Positions 6,139-14,053 of a stretch of DNA of 14,384 nucleotides are shown piece by piece. The notes below the pieces were generated by a model. That model worked only from the letters and a program-made list of their open reading frames with translations. It was not told the DNA's origin and did not search any database. The translations under genes were made by a program, and so were the position numbers. The number at the start of each line of letters is the position of its first letter. Position 1 is the first letter of the stretch. The stretch is from contig CAYOFK010000075.1 in assembly GCA_964403185.1 (NCBI GenBank), positions 1 to 14,384 on the forward strand. Reading direction: 5' to 3'. This stretch comes from CAYOFK01 sp964403185. Its GTDB lineage: Bacteria; Bacteroidota; Bacteroidia; Bacteroidales; VadinHA17.

Positions 6139-8082
6139 ATGCAGCCAACCATGATGTCAATTATTGATCATATTGAGCAAGATCCTGTTCTCACACGCTT
6201 TGAAAAGATCCCTGTGGCCGTATTTGCAGAACCTGATGTTGCCTCTGTAATGGTGGCAAAAGAGATTAAAAAGCTCATCAAAGAAAAGCAAAAGGAGAAA
6301 AAAAAATGTGTTCTTGGATTTCCAACAGGATCCACACCGGTTGGATTGTATGAGGAACTGATAAGAATGCACACCAGGGAGGGACTGAGCTTCAAAAATG
6401 TAGTCACTTTTAATACGGACGAATACTTCCCAATGGATTCCCGGGACATACACAGCTATGAACGGTTCATGAGAGAACACCTCTTCGACCATATAGATAT
6501 TCCCGGAGAAAACATCCATATACCGGACGGTACCGTCCCTTTAAATGAGGTGCAAAAGTATTGTGCAGATTATGAATCCATGATCCGGAAAGCAGGAGGG
6601 ATCGATCTCCAGATACTGGGGATAGGGCGGACCGGCCATATTGGATTTAATGAACCTGGATCTTATAAAGAGTCCCGGACCAGGCTGATCATCCTGGATT
6701 ATATGACCATGAGTGATGCTGCCAGTGACTTTTTCGGGGCAGAGAATGTTCCCCGGAGAGCCATCACTATGGGAATTGGTACCTTTTTCGAAGCCAAACG
6801 GATCATTTTAATGGCATTCGGGGAAGGTAAAGCCGGGGTTATAAAAGAAACAGTGGAGGGGCCGGTAAGGGATGCAGTCCCCGCCAGCTTCCTGCAGACC
6901 CATCCCAACGCCATGGTGATCATTGGAGAAGCTGCAGCAGCAGAACTCACACGGTATAAAACACCCTGGCTGGTTGGAGAATGCGACTGGACCAGCCGGA
7001 TGATCAGGAAAGCGGTGGTATGGTTGTGTCAGAAAGTCAGCAAACCCATATTAAAACTGACCAACAGGGATTATAATGATAATGGGATGGGCGATCTGGC
7101 CGCTGAATACAGTTCAGCATATCAGATCAACCTTAAAGTCTTCAATGATCTTCAGCATACCATCACCGGCTGGCCCGGGGGAAAACCCGATGCCGACGAC
7201 AGCAAACGTCCTGAACGGGCCAAACCTTTCCCAAAACGGGTCCTGATTTTCAGTCCCCACCCTGATGATGATGTGATCTCAATGGGGGGTACGTTTATCC
7301 GCCTGGTCGATCATGGCAATGAAGTGCATGTGGCCTACCAGACATCCGGGAATATTGCCGTTTTTGACGATGATGTGATCCGGTTTGCAGATTTTGTGTC
7401 AGATTACCAGTTTTCCTTCGGAGCTGAAAATTCTGATTTTGAACACCTCTTTAAAAAGGTGCAGGAATCCATTCAGAATAAAAAGCCGGGCCAGATCGAT
7501 TCTGAAGAAGTACAGGAAGTTAAAAAACTGATACGCCGGGCCGAAGCAAAGGCCGCCTGCCGGTTTGTGGGACTTCCTGAAAAAAATGTGCATTTTCTCG
7601 ACCTGCCATTCTATGAAACCGGGACGGTCAGGAAAAAACCTGTGGGTGTTGAAGATATAAACATTACCGTGCATCTCCTGCGTGAGATCAAACCACACCA
7701 GATCTATGCAGCAGGCGATCTGTCTGATCCGCATGGCACACATCGCGTATGCCTTGATGCCATACTCAGAGCTTTTAAAATCGTGAAAAATGATTCCTGG
7801 ACCGGTGATTGCCGGGTTTGGCTGTACCGGGGTGCCTGGCAGGAGTGGGACATCTCGGAAGTGGATATGGCCGTTCCCCTTAGTCCGGATGAGGTGATCA
7901 GGAAACGAAAGGCCATCTTCAGACACCAGTCACAAAAAGACAGTGCCCTCTTTCCTGGAACAGATGAGCGGGAATTCTGGCAACGGGCCGAAGACCGGAA
8001 CCATGCAACTGCAGTTCTCTATGATAAGCTTGGAATGGCTGAATATGAGGCCTTTGAAGCATTTGTAAGACATTACTTTTAA
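6139..8082 (+). CDS. NagB-like / PIG-L deacetylase fusion protein
   Basis: This 647-residue protein has two domains. The N-terminal part (about 25-300) is glucosamine-6-phosphate deaminase-like, with GFPTGSTP (60-67), FNTDEY (Asp94), and GIGRTGHIGFNEP carrying His167 and Glu172. The residue matching E. coli NagB Asp141, part of the catalytic set, is Thr165. The C-terminal part (about 365-647) is a PIG-L/LmbE-type zinc deacetylase with SPHPDDD (372-378) and DPHGTH (530-535) as metal ligands. As I recall, a fused protein of this kind in Bacteroides thetaiotaomicron (BT_0258) is listed as a 'putative glucosamine-6-phosphate deaminase-like protein'. The fusion suggests successive N-deacetylation and deamination/isomerisation of an amino-sugar phosphate in the cytoplasm, but the Thr substitution leaves deaminase activity uncertain. 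It is co-directional with the ROK gene and the next lipoprotein gene, so all three are probably one transcript. ATGs at 6151 and 6154 are alternative starts. Confidence 0.85.
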   Translation: MQPTMMSIIDHIEQDPVLTRFEKIPVAVFAEPDVASVMVAKEIKKLIKEKQKEKKKCVLGFPTGSTPVGLYEELIRMHTREGLSFKNVVTFNTDEYFPMDSRDIHSYERFMREHLFDHIDIPGENIHIPDGTVPLNEVQKYCADYESMIRKAGGIDLQILGIGRTGHIGFNEPGSYKESRTRLIILDYMTMSDAASDFFGAENVPRRAITMGIGTFFEAKRIILMAFGEGKAGVIKETVEGPVRDAVPASFLQTHPNAMVIIGEAAAAELTRYKTPWLVGECDWTSRMIRKAVVWLCQKVSKPILKLTNRDYNDNGMGDLAAEYSSAYQINLKVFNDLQHTITGWPGGKPDADDSKRPERAKPFPKRVLIFSPHPDDDVISMGGTFIRLVDHGNEVHVAYQTSGNIAVFDDDVIRFADFVSDYQFSFGAENSDFEHLFKKVQESIQNKKPGQIDSEEVQEVKKLIRRAEAKAACRFVGLPEKNVHFLDLPFYETGTVRKKPVGVEDINITVHLLREIKPHQIYAAGDLSDPHGTHRVCLDAILRAFKIVKNDSWTGDCRVWLYRGAWQEWDISEVDMAVPLSPDEVIRKRKAIFRHQSQKDSALFPGTDEREFWQRAEDRNHATAVLYDKLGMAEYEAFEAFVRHYF

Positions 8083-8092
8083 CTTTTAATAT

Positions 8093-9001
8093 ATGAGAAC
8101 ATTAGTTCCCGTATTACTACTGATATTTTTTGCCGGCTCCTCTTGTTTCAATGGTTTAAAAAAGAAGACCGGAACCGGGAAGGAACCTCTGTACCAGACA
8201 TCCGACCTGACACCGGAAGGCTTGTTTACCGGTGGTATTGAAGGTCCTGCCGTAGATATGGACGGACGTCTGTATGTAGTGAATTATGAACGGTCCGGGA
8301 CGGTGGGAGTGGTGCAGCCCGGGGGAGCCACACGCCTGTTTGTTGAACTGCCCGAAGGAAGTGTCGGCAACGGCATCCGGTTTCATAGCGACCGGTTTAT
8401 GTTAATAGCCGATTATACAGGCCACAACATTCTGGCTGTGGATATGACTACGGGGTATATTTCAGAGTATGCACACGGGCCTTTTATGAACCAACCCAAC
8501 GACCTGGCTATTTCAGCAAATAATACCCTTTACCTTAGCGATCCCAACTGGGAAACATCCACCGGGAACCTGTGGAGGGTTGACCCGGATGGGACAGTGG
8601 TATTGCTTGAGGAAAATATGGGCACTACAAATGGGGTGGAGGTCTCCCCCGGTGGTAAAACCCTGTATGTGAATGAAAGCGTGCAGAGAAAGATATGGGC
8701 GTATGATATCCTGGAGGATGGTTCCCTAACCAACAAACGTCTTTTTTACGAGTTTGAAGATTTCGGGCTGGACGGGATGCGCTGTGACAATAAAGGAAAC
8801 TTGTATACCACCCGTTATGGAAAAGGAACGGTTGCTATACTTTCGCCCAAAGGTAAACTTATTAGGGAAGTTGACCTGGTGGGTAAGAATGCCTCCAATA
8901 TTGCTTTTGGAGGCCCCGACGGGCGGACCTGTTATGTGACCCTTCAGGACAGGGGTTGCATTGAAACTTTCAGAACAAAATACCCCGGCAGGGATTGGTA
9001 G
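8093..9001 (+). CDS. SMP-30/gluconolactonase-like beta-propeller lipoprotein
   Basis: This 302-residue exported protein begins with a signal peptide ending AGSSC; Cys18 is a plausible but imperfect lipobox cysteine. The rest is a six-bladed SMP-30/gluconolactonase/LRE-type propeller with repeated motifs such as RLYVVNYE, FMLIADYTGHNI, LYLSDPNW and TLYVNES. Candidate metal ligands are at the family positions: Glu50 (IEGPAVD), Asn180 (TTNGVEVSP) and Asp227 (GLDGMRCD). Family members hydrolyse sugar lactones or other esters with a divalent metal. The gene starts 10 bases after the NagB/PIG-L stop, so it is probably in the same operon and may feed or process a sugar acid or lactone at the cell envelope. 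The substrate is not known. Confidence 0.8.
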   Translation: MRTLVPVLLLIFFAGSSCFNGLKKKTGTGKEPLYQTSDLTPEGLFTGGIEGPAVDMDGRLYVVNYERSGTVGVVQPGGATRLFVELPEGSVGNGIRFHSDRFMLIADYTGHNILAVDMTTGYISEYAHGPFMNQPNDLAISANNTLYLSDPNWETSTGNLWRVDPDGTVVLLEENMGTTNGVEVSPGGKTLYVNESVQRKIWAYDILEDGSLTNKRLFYEFEDFGLDGMRCDNKGNLYTTRYGKGTVAILSPKGKLIREVDLVGKNASNIAFGGPDGRTCYVTLQDRGCIETFRTKYPGRDW

Positions 9002-9028
9002 AATTCTGACCCTTCATCTGGCTGCTAT

Positions 9029-9057
9029 CCGCTTAGCGCTTTTGAAGCGCTTAGCGG
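9029..9057. repeat. long hairpin with internal direct repeat
   Basis: CCGCTTAGCGCTT (9029-9041) pairs with AAGCGCTTAGCGG (9045-9057) across a TTG loop, with one T-T mismatch. CGCTTAGCG also occurs as a direct repeat (9030-9038 and 9048-9056). It starts 28 bases past the SMP-30 stop, so it may slow or terminate transcription, but no U-tract follows. A second hairpin, ATCCCA/TGGGAT, lies at 9082-9096. Confidence 0.5.
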
Positions 9058-9074
9058 CTCTCCTGCTTCCTTTC

Positions 9075-9490
9075 AGGTAGGATCCCATCATGGGATTAAT
9101 GATTAGAATATCTGCCATTTCTTCAATCGCATCAGGACTCTCAAACTTGAAAAATCATATTCTGTCAGGTTAAACCAAATGTTCTGGTGTTTATAAATGA
9201 GTTTTCCAGGATCATTCATGCAGCGGAGGGGAAGGACGTTGAAAGGCAGTAATGGTTCAGTACAGTCAATTAGATAATCCGTGTCGTCGATATTTACATG
9301 TACAATCATGTAATCATAATTCAAAGTAAATGGTGTTGTTCTATCTCTAATGATACCATTGTCTCTGGTACTTAAAAATACAGGCTGGGATGTTAAACCG
9401 GCTGATCGAAGCATGCCAATCAGAATTAAATTCAAATCCGTTGAATTTCCTTTTCTGTTTTTGAGGTTGGGGTTCAGTCTGTTACTGATC
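9075..9490 (-). pseudogene. decayed DUF3857/transglutaminase-like paralogue
   Basis: The minus-strand segment from about 9480 to 9155 reads NLKNRKGNSTDLNLIL, then QPVFLSTRDNGIIRD and DCTEPLLPFNVLP. It aligns without large gaps to residues of roughly 335-445 of the intact 654-residue gene at 11628-13592 (EINFLLMAML, HPVILSTRSNGIIRE, DATEPLLAFNELP). Near 9150 the homology jumps to another frame: FKFESPDAIEEMADILIINP continues to MMG and matches paralogue residues 518-540 with no gap. So about 70-80 codons were deleted and the frame was lost. Both ends of the protein, including the signal peptide, are missing. It lies downstream of the two intact paralogues and is best read as the eroded third member of a tandem array. 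An intact-frame piece of 133 codons (9103-9504) remains but is not a real gene. Confidence 0.8.
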
Positions 9491-9660
9491 CTGCAGGATT
9501 TCAAAGGCTTGAGCCATTTACAAAAGTTTTCACACTTCCGGGTAATGATTTGTGGCAGTGGGTATCATGTTCGTATAATAACAAAATATACATCGGATTG
9601 GGGTATGGCAACAGAAAGTTTTATGAATTTGATCCTTCTAAATTGATAATTTCAAAATGA
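9481..9660 (+). pseudogene. C-terminal remnant of a kelch-like beta-propeller protein
   Basis: The plus-strand frame ending at TGA 9658-9660 is open back to 9445 but has no ATG. From about 9484 it reads like real protein: TDPAGFQRLEPFTKVFTLPG, then NDLWQWVSCSYNNKIYIGLG and YGNRKFYEFDPSKLIISK. The pattern NKIYIGLGYGN...FYEFDPS is typical of a kelch-type blade, so this is probably the last blade of a secreted propeller protein whose 5' part is gone. Its start coincides with the point where the opposite-strand transglutaminase remnant begins, so the junction at about 9480-9495 joins two broken genes. The family call is moderate; the remnant status is clear from the lack of a start. Confidence 0.55.
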
Positions 9661-9712
9661 AAAGGCAACAGTAGCGAACCGTTTCCTTTGGGATGACACT
9701 AAAGCAGAAAAC

Positions 9713-11617
9713 CTATTTCCGTAGCAGAACCAGGTTTATCTTATCAGCCTTGACCATATATTTCTGGAATTTTACAAATTCATCATACTCATCGGCCGGG
9801 AACCGTCCTTTTTTCATACATACATTCCGGATGTAAGTGACGATATTTTCAACCACTACAACTTCTGATTTGTAAACTCCAAATTTCGATTCGTAAGAGT
9901 AAGTTTCAGGTACGACCTCAATGGTATGGGTTGAAGGCAACACATATCTGATAGTATCTGAATCGGTATAGGCATAGGTCAACATCAGATCAGAGTGCCG
10001 TTCCTGCGATTTGCCGGGGACATAACTTTTCTTATTCATCATATTGAGTGGCAGAAACATTCTCTTGCTGCTTGTAGTGGCGTAGTTATGCAATTCAAGA
10101 TCAAGAGATTCAATAGCATAAGGCAACTCCTGATGTTCAGTTTTATATTCGACATCCAAAACATCAAAATCTGCAATATCAATGGTATTGTAAAGCCTTT
10201 TTATCTGATCTCCTTTTTTTAACCTGACGGCAGCTTGTATGTTTTCATATTGCAGGCCTGCATATGAGGTAGTAATCCTGGTTTTGCCTTTCCCGTTGGC
10301 TTCCAGTATTACTTCAGCATTTCTGAATTGGGTGTTTTGTTCCATAGGATACGTTGGAGTTTGCACAATTTTCCCATCATTCCCTGCTACCAGGAGGACG
10401 TCCCGGTCGCAGGTAAAACTGCCCAGGAAGTCGAATGGCTGGGTTTGACTGGTACATTCAAGCCAAATGGTATCCGGCCCGTCAGGTATGCATAAAATAA
10501 CGTGGTTGAATTGATTGCTTGGAAAATCCCTTTGCATTGACGGAGCATTTTTCCCGGCTCTCACAAGCGTATATATCGCCGGAATCTCTACTGCTTTCAG
10601 AAGTGCATAGGCATAATTGGTGAGTCCTTTACAGTCTCCGTAACCTTTTTGATCCACCATGGCTGCCTCATAAGGCTGGAAACCGCCAATTCCCAGCTGG
10701 ACGCTCACATAACGAGTTTTACCCTGCATATACTCATATACAGTTTTCACTTTTTCCCTTGTATTTTCCTTGCCTTCCACCAGTTTTTGTATTTCCAGGA
10801 CTGTTTCCTGTGGGAGTGCATCTCGTCCCATATTTAAACTGGATATCCAGGATGAGAAACCTTCCCAACTGTCCATGGATCCCTCGGTTTTTTCGTATTC
10901 AAATCGGGTTGGTGCGGTATGTACCGAGGGAACCTGTTCAGCAAGAGAAACAGAAAGGGGTTCCTGTTCAAGGGCTTGCAGGTTTTTAACCAACCAGCTG
11001 TACTGAATGATGCCGTCTTCTTCTTTAACAACCGGATCACCAATACGCCTGGAGTTGAATCTTAACATATCGTCCCTGGTCATGATCAATTGCAATCTCG
11101 CTTCCTCAATTCCCATCTCATACCTGTTTTGTGGCATCCAGGCAGGAAATACAAGCAGTCCGTTGTATTCAATTTCATATTCGTATTCTACCGTAAACGG
11201 GTATTCTGAATAATCAGGATCACAGACTTTCATTCGGGAATCGTCATATAAAGTGCCACCTGAAACGGCACTGATATCCATAATATCAGACCCGGAAAGC
11301 TTTCTGACTTTATTGCCGTATTTATCGTAAATGGTCCCTTTTATACGTTGAATTTTATCGGCATTGTCATAGTATTTCACAAAATAGGAATCTCTTAACC
11401 CCCGTTCATTAAGAATAGTAATGGCATATTCTTCTGAATAGGTGGCTTTTTTTTGGGAATGCACTTCCAGAATTATATCTGAATACCGCAGTACGACATT
11501 AGCATTCTTTCGCAGTCCGTCCGGGATCTTGTCCACTGCCAGGTCCTTTTCAGATTTAAGTCCGCAAAAAACAACAACAATACCCAGAGACAGGAGAATA
11601 GTTATAGATCGGTTCAT
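9713..11617 (-). CDS. DUF3857 / transglutaminase-like exported protein with intact triad
   Basis: This 634-residue protein begins with a hydrophobic signal sequence (about 5-20). A DUF3857-type beta-rich N-terminal domain follows (about 40-230), then a helical linker and a transglutaminase-like core. In the core, GYGDCKGLTNYAYALL gives nucleophile Cys329, FNHVIL gives His372 and WLECTSQ gives the acidic partner as Glu387. The remaining 240 residues are beta-rich and of unknown role. Such proteins are frequent in Bacteroidota and are exported or envelope-associated. The core could act as a protease or amide-transferase on peptides, but no substrate is established. It follows the related 654-residue gene by 10 bases and is very likely co-transcribed with it. 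Confidence 0.8.
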   Translation of the reverse strand: MNRSITILLSLGIVVVFCGLKSEKDLAVDKIPDGLRKNANVVLRYSDIILEVHSQKKATYSEEYAITILNERGLRDSYFVKYYDNADKIQRIKGTIYDKYGNKVRKLSGSDIMDISAVSGGTLYDDSRMKVCDPDYSEYPFTVEYEYEIEYNGLLVFPAWMPQNRYEMGIEEARLQLIMTRDDMLRFNSRRIGDPVVKEEDGIIQYSWLVKNLQALEQEPLSVSLAEQVPSVHTAPTRFEYEKTEGSMDSWEGFSSWISSLNMGRDALPQETVLEIQKLVEGKENTREKVKTVYEYMQGKTRYVSVQLGIGGFQPYEAAMVDQKGYGDCKGLTNYAYALLKAVEIPAIYTLVRAGKNAPSMQRDFPSNQFNHVILCIPDGPDTIWLECTSQTQPFDFLGSFTCDRDVLLVAGNDGKIVQTPTYPMEQNTQFRNAEVILEANGKGKTRITTSYAGLQYENIQAAVRLKKGDQIKRLYNTIDIADFDVLDVEYKTEHQELPYAIESLDLELHNYATTSSKRMFLPLNMMNKKSYVPGKSQERHSDLMLTYAYTDSDTIRYVLPSTHTIEVVPETYSYESKFGVYKSEVVVVENIVTYIRNVCMKKGRFPADEYDEFVKFQKYMVKADKINLVLLRK

Positions 11618-11627
11618 AGTGCCAGGA

Positions 11628-13592
11628 TTAATCTGATCCGGCTGATACTTGTTTCAAAACCACTTTCTCGGATTGTTTTTCGACCATTTTCTCAAAGAAA
11701 CTTTTAATGGCTCCATATTCCAACTGGCTGAACATGGGCTTCTTGATAGTCGAAATGGAGGTCACCTCGATCATTTGATCATTTTTTGTGGCGGTGTAAA
11801 CAAATGACCCGCCATTATCCGGGAGTTTCAGTGTCATGTTCCCGGGGATCTCCTCTACTTCATAACCCTCCGGAATAACAATGGCGGATACTACTTTTCT
11901 TGTTTCAGGACAGATGAAGTCAATGGGAAAGATCCGTTTTTCTTCTTTAAATGGATTTTCGTTGAAACCATTTCCAAGCAGTGGGTCTATGAAAAGCATA
12001 TTGCCCATATCCTGAACGTGTCCATCTATTGTCAACTGGAAATTCTCAATCAGGGATTCGTATTCATTGTCCACATTTATGAGCTCATAACTTTCAATAT
12101 TCCAACCACCTTCAGCTTCTTTCAAGTCGTCAATATATTCCTCTTCACCATCCACTTTCAGGTTTTTTCTTTTGTTGAGAGCTGCATAACAGCCCGATTT
12201 TCTTGATAAGCTGCCAGTTAGCTCCCCGGACTCATTAACCTGCATCCTGGTTTCAATAGTGAATTCGTATTTTCCGTTATTACATAGGGGGATCCATTTT
12301 GATTTTCCCCGAGGCATGATCAACCTTCCTTCATTGTTCATGCATTTTGCAGGGAGTTCATTAAATGCCAATAATGGTTCGGTGGCATCAAGAAGGAACT
12401 GTTTGCCTTCGATTTCAGTATACAATATTACGTAATTGTAATTTGCCTCAATGGGTCTGGCAGTTTCTCTGATGATTCCATTGCTTCTGGTGCTTAAAAT
12501 GACAGGATGGATCTGAAATCCCGCCTGTTTGAGCATGGCCATCAATAAAAAATTAATTTCTGAAGAACTGCCTTCACCTTCTTTAAACGGTTTTTTCAGG
12601 TCCTCGTAAACAAACATTCTGCTTCTTCCATCCCATTCCATATGATTCTTGACAAAGGAATGAATAGCCGTCAGTTTCTCCAGGTCCGTAGTCTTGCCGG
12701 CAATGGCCTCACTCACATAATCTTTCAGAAAATTTGCTTTATTTGTAACAGAAGCAAATTTGCCGGAGGTTAATAAAGATTCCTCATAGCTTCTCCAGGT
12801 CTGGGAATAGCTTCTTGTCGGATATCCCGGAATGTACAAAAAGGTCAATTCAAATTCCAGTTTGCTTTGGTAATTATGGAGCCCGGGCATGTGCGGTTCT
12901 TTAACCAATGCAGGAACATCATACATGATCCATTGATGTTGGGTGGCGGGGTTATCCCCTTCATCTAACAGGGACTTTTGATTTATCTGATCGATTGTTT
13001 CATAACCCCGGGTATAAAACTTATATTGGAAATAGTCAGGCATTCTGATATTGTATTCACTGTACATTACCGGAATGCTCATCTGGAAATTCCAGGGTAC
13101 CAATCTTTCATAACTCCCCTGTTTCTTTTCAAAGGAGTATTCAATTATGGATCCTTCCTTTACGTTTGGGAATGTGAATTTCAAAAGGCGGTCATCCCCC
13201 GACACTTTTTCAACAAACATTTCTTTTCTGTTTAGTTTGTAGGTCACTATTTTTCCGTCTTCCAGGTTGTATGTCGCTGCTTTTAACTTTATGACACCTC
13301 TGTCAACAGTGTGGGGTATTTCAACATCAGCATAACCAAATCCATCTTTACTGAGTATCTTGATCCTTAAATGGTATTTGAAATTCACTGCCACACCGGT
13401 GGCCAAATAACTCAGATAGGTGCTGCCAAAATCAAATATCCCAACGGCCCTGGCAGATAGATCTTGTTCATAGACCGTCATTTCCATGTTTTTTTTGTCG
13501 ATGTTGCCAAATTTCTTTGGGGGTTTCTGTCCGGAAGCGAGGCTAATGAAAAAAAATAAAAACAGAATCAGGAGTGAGTTTTGAGTTTTCAT
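11628..13592 (-). CDS. DUF3857 / transglutaminase-like exported protein, probable pseudoenzyme
   Basis: This 654-residue protein starts with a signal peptide (MKTQNSLLILFLFFFISLAS, cleavage near residue 20). It has the same DUF3857 plus transglutaminase-fold layout as its downstream neighbour. In the core the GDCK cysteine segment is replaced by GEGSSSEIN (339-347), and the FNHV histidine position reads NYNYV (Tyr387). Only the acidic residue remains (LLDAT, Asp402). The fold therefore seems kept without catalysis, suggesting a binding or structural partner for the active paralogue encoded 10 bases downstream. The C-terminal 200 residues are beta-rich (IDPLLG...NPFKEEKR region at 534-552). 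The ATG at 13592 directly precedes the signal peptide and is preferred. The substituted motif is, as I recall, shared by a subgroup of Bacteroidota proteins, so it is unlikely to be a sequencing error. Confidence 0.8.
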   Translation of the reverse strand: MKTQNSLLILFLFFFISLASGQKPPKKFGNIDKKNMEMTVYEQDLSARAVGIFDFGSTYLSYLATGVAVNFKYHLRIKILSKDGFGYADVEIPHTVDRGVIKLKAATYNLEDGKIVTYKLNRKEMFVEKVSGDDRLLKFTFPNVKEGSIIEYSFEKKQGSYERLVPWNFQMSIPVMYSEYNIRMPDYFQYKFYTRGYETIDQINQKSLLDEGDNPATQHQWIMYDVPALVKEPHMPGLHNYQSKLEFELTFLYIPGYPTRSYSQTWRSYEESLLTSGKFASVTNKANFLKDYVSEAIAGKTTDLEKLTAIHSFVKNHMEWDGRSRMFVYEDLKKPFKEGEGSSSEINFLLMAMLKQAGFQIHPVILSTRSNGIIRETARPIEANYNYVILYTEIEGKQFLLDATEPLLAFNELPAKCMNNEGRLIMPRGKSKWIPLCNNGKYEFTIETRMQVNESGELTGSLSRKSGCYAALNKRKNLKVDGEEEYIDDLKEAEGGWNIESYELINVDNEYESLIENFQLTIDGHVQDMGNMLFIDPLLGNGFNENPFKEEKRIFPIDFICPETRKVVSAIVIPEGYEVEEIPGNMTLKLPDNGGSFVYTATKNDQMIEVTSISTIKKPMFSQLEYGAIKSFFEKMVEKQSEKVVLKQVSAGSD

Positions 13593-13617
13593 CAGGAATG
13601 AATTAATTAGGGTTAAC

Positions 13618-13625
13618 TAAATATA
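13618..13625 (-). promoter_or_regulatory. possible -7 promoter element for the DUF3857 operon
   Basis: Minus-strand TATATTTA fits TAnnTTTG in seven of eight positions. It lies 25 bases ahead of the ATG at 13592, matching the 26 and 27 bases for the rdhB and SIS-gene elements. No good -33 box is seen. Confidence 0.3.
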
Positions 13626-13729
13626 CGACAATTGTTTAAATTCACATACTAATCCTTTTTATGTTATATAACATATTCCATATCGCTCCAAAGGTGCGAA
13701 AACAGAGATACAATAAAGTATATTTTATT

Positions 13730-14003
13730 AAATCGGGCACCCTCATCAAAAGCACCGATCCAGCAGGTCCCCAGTCCTTCCTCCGTAGCAACGAGTGTTA
13801 AATGATCTATTGCTATGGTCACATCAATATCGACACTATTGCCATAGCCACCCATAAATTTATAGGCCTCTTCAGGAGCTCCGCATGCAACAATGATCAG
13901 GGGTGCAGTGGGCCGTCCACATTTGTCCATTTGAAGCCCTGGATACCTGTTTCCGGTTTTCAGGATATTCAACCAGAATGAACCTCCAGGGTTGATAATT
14001 GCA
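13730..14003 (-). pseudogene. nitroreductase-family pseudogene, truncated at both ends and frameshifted
   Basis: Reading the minus strand from 14003 gives CNYQPWRFILVEYPENRK, then ASNGQMWTAH, a typical nitroreductase N-terminal core (NxQPWRF). Skipping one base at 13907 restores APLIIVACGAPEEAYKF and then IDHLTLVATEEGLGTCWIGA followed by FDE, the C-terminal half of the same family. One inserted base therefore breaks the gene. Homology stops about 13735, after FDE, where the usual final 30-50 residues should be. On the 5' side it stops exactly where the tRNA-derived repeat begins (14004), so about the first 40 residues, with their FMN-contacting Arg-rich segment, are lost. The frame 13664-13972 is an open remnant starting with TTG and should not be taken as a gene. 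Confidence 0.82.
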
Positions 14004-14053
14004 CGCTTTTGTCTTGCTTTATCTGTTTTTATTTGCTTGTGAACCCGGAGGGA
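14004..14053. repeat. 50-bp partial copy of the tRNA-Arg 3' end and its flank
   Basis: This matches 14293-14342 at 45 of 50 positions, all five differences being transitions. It contains the last 16-17 bases of the tRNA (AACCCGGAGGGA on the plus strand), the discriminator position and about 34 bases of downstream flank up to the outer arm of the tRNA terminator. It abuts the broken 5' end of the nitroreductase. Direct copies of tRNA 3' ends are typical of attachment sites of tRNA-targeting integrases, though here the two copies are only 289 bases apart. Confidence 0.8.

Noticed and set aside
9350..9646. 98-codon plus-strand open frame overlapping the gene remnants
   Set aside because: It is a shadow of the transglutaminase remnant on one side and out of frame with the kelch-like coding on the other.
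13664..13972. 102-residue intact small protein
   Set aside because: It is the central part of a frameshifted nitroreductase. Its first 20 and last 20 residues are out-of-frame or non-homologous sequence.
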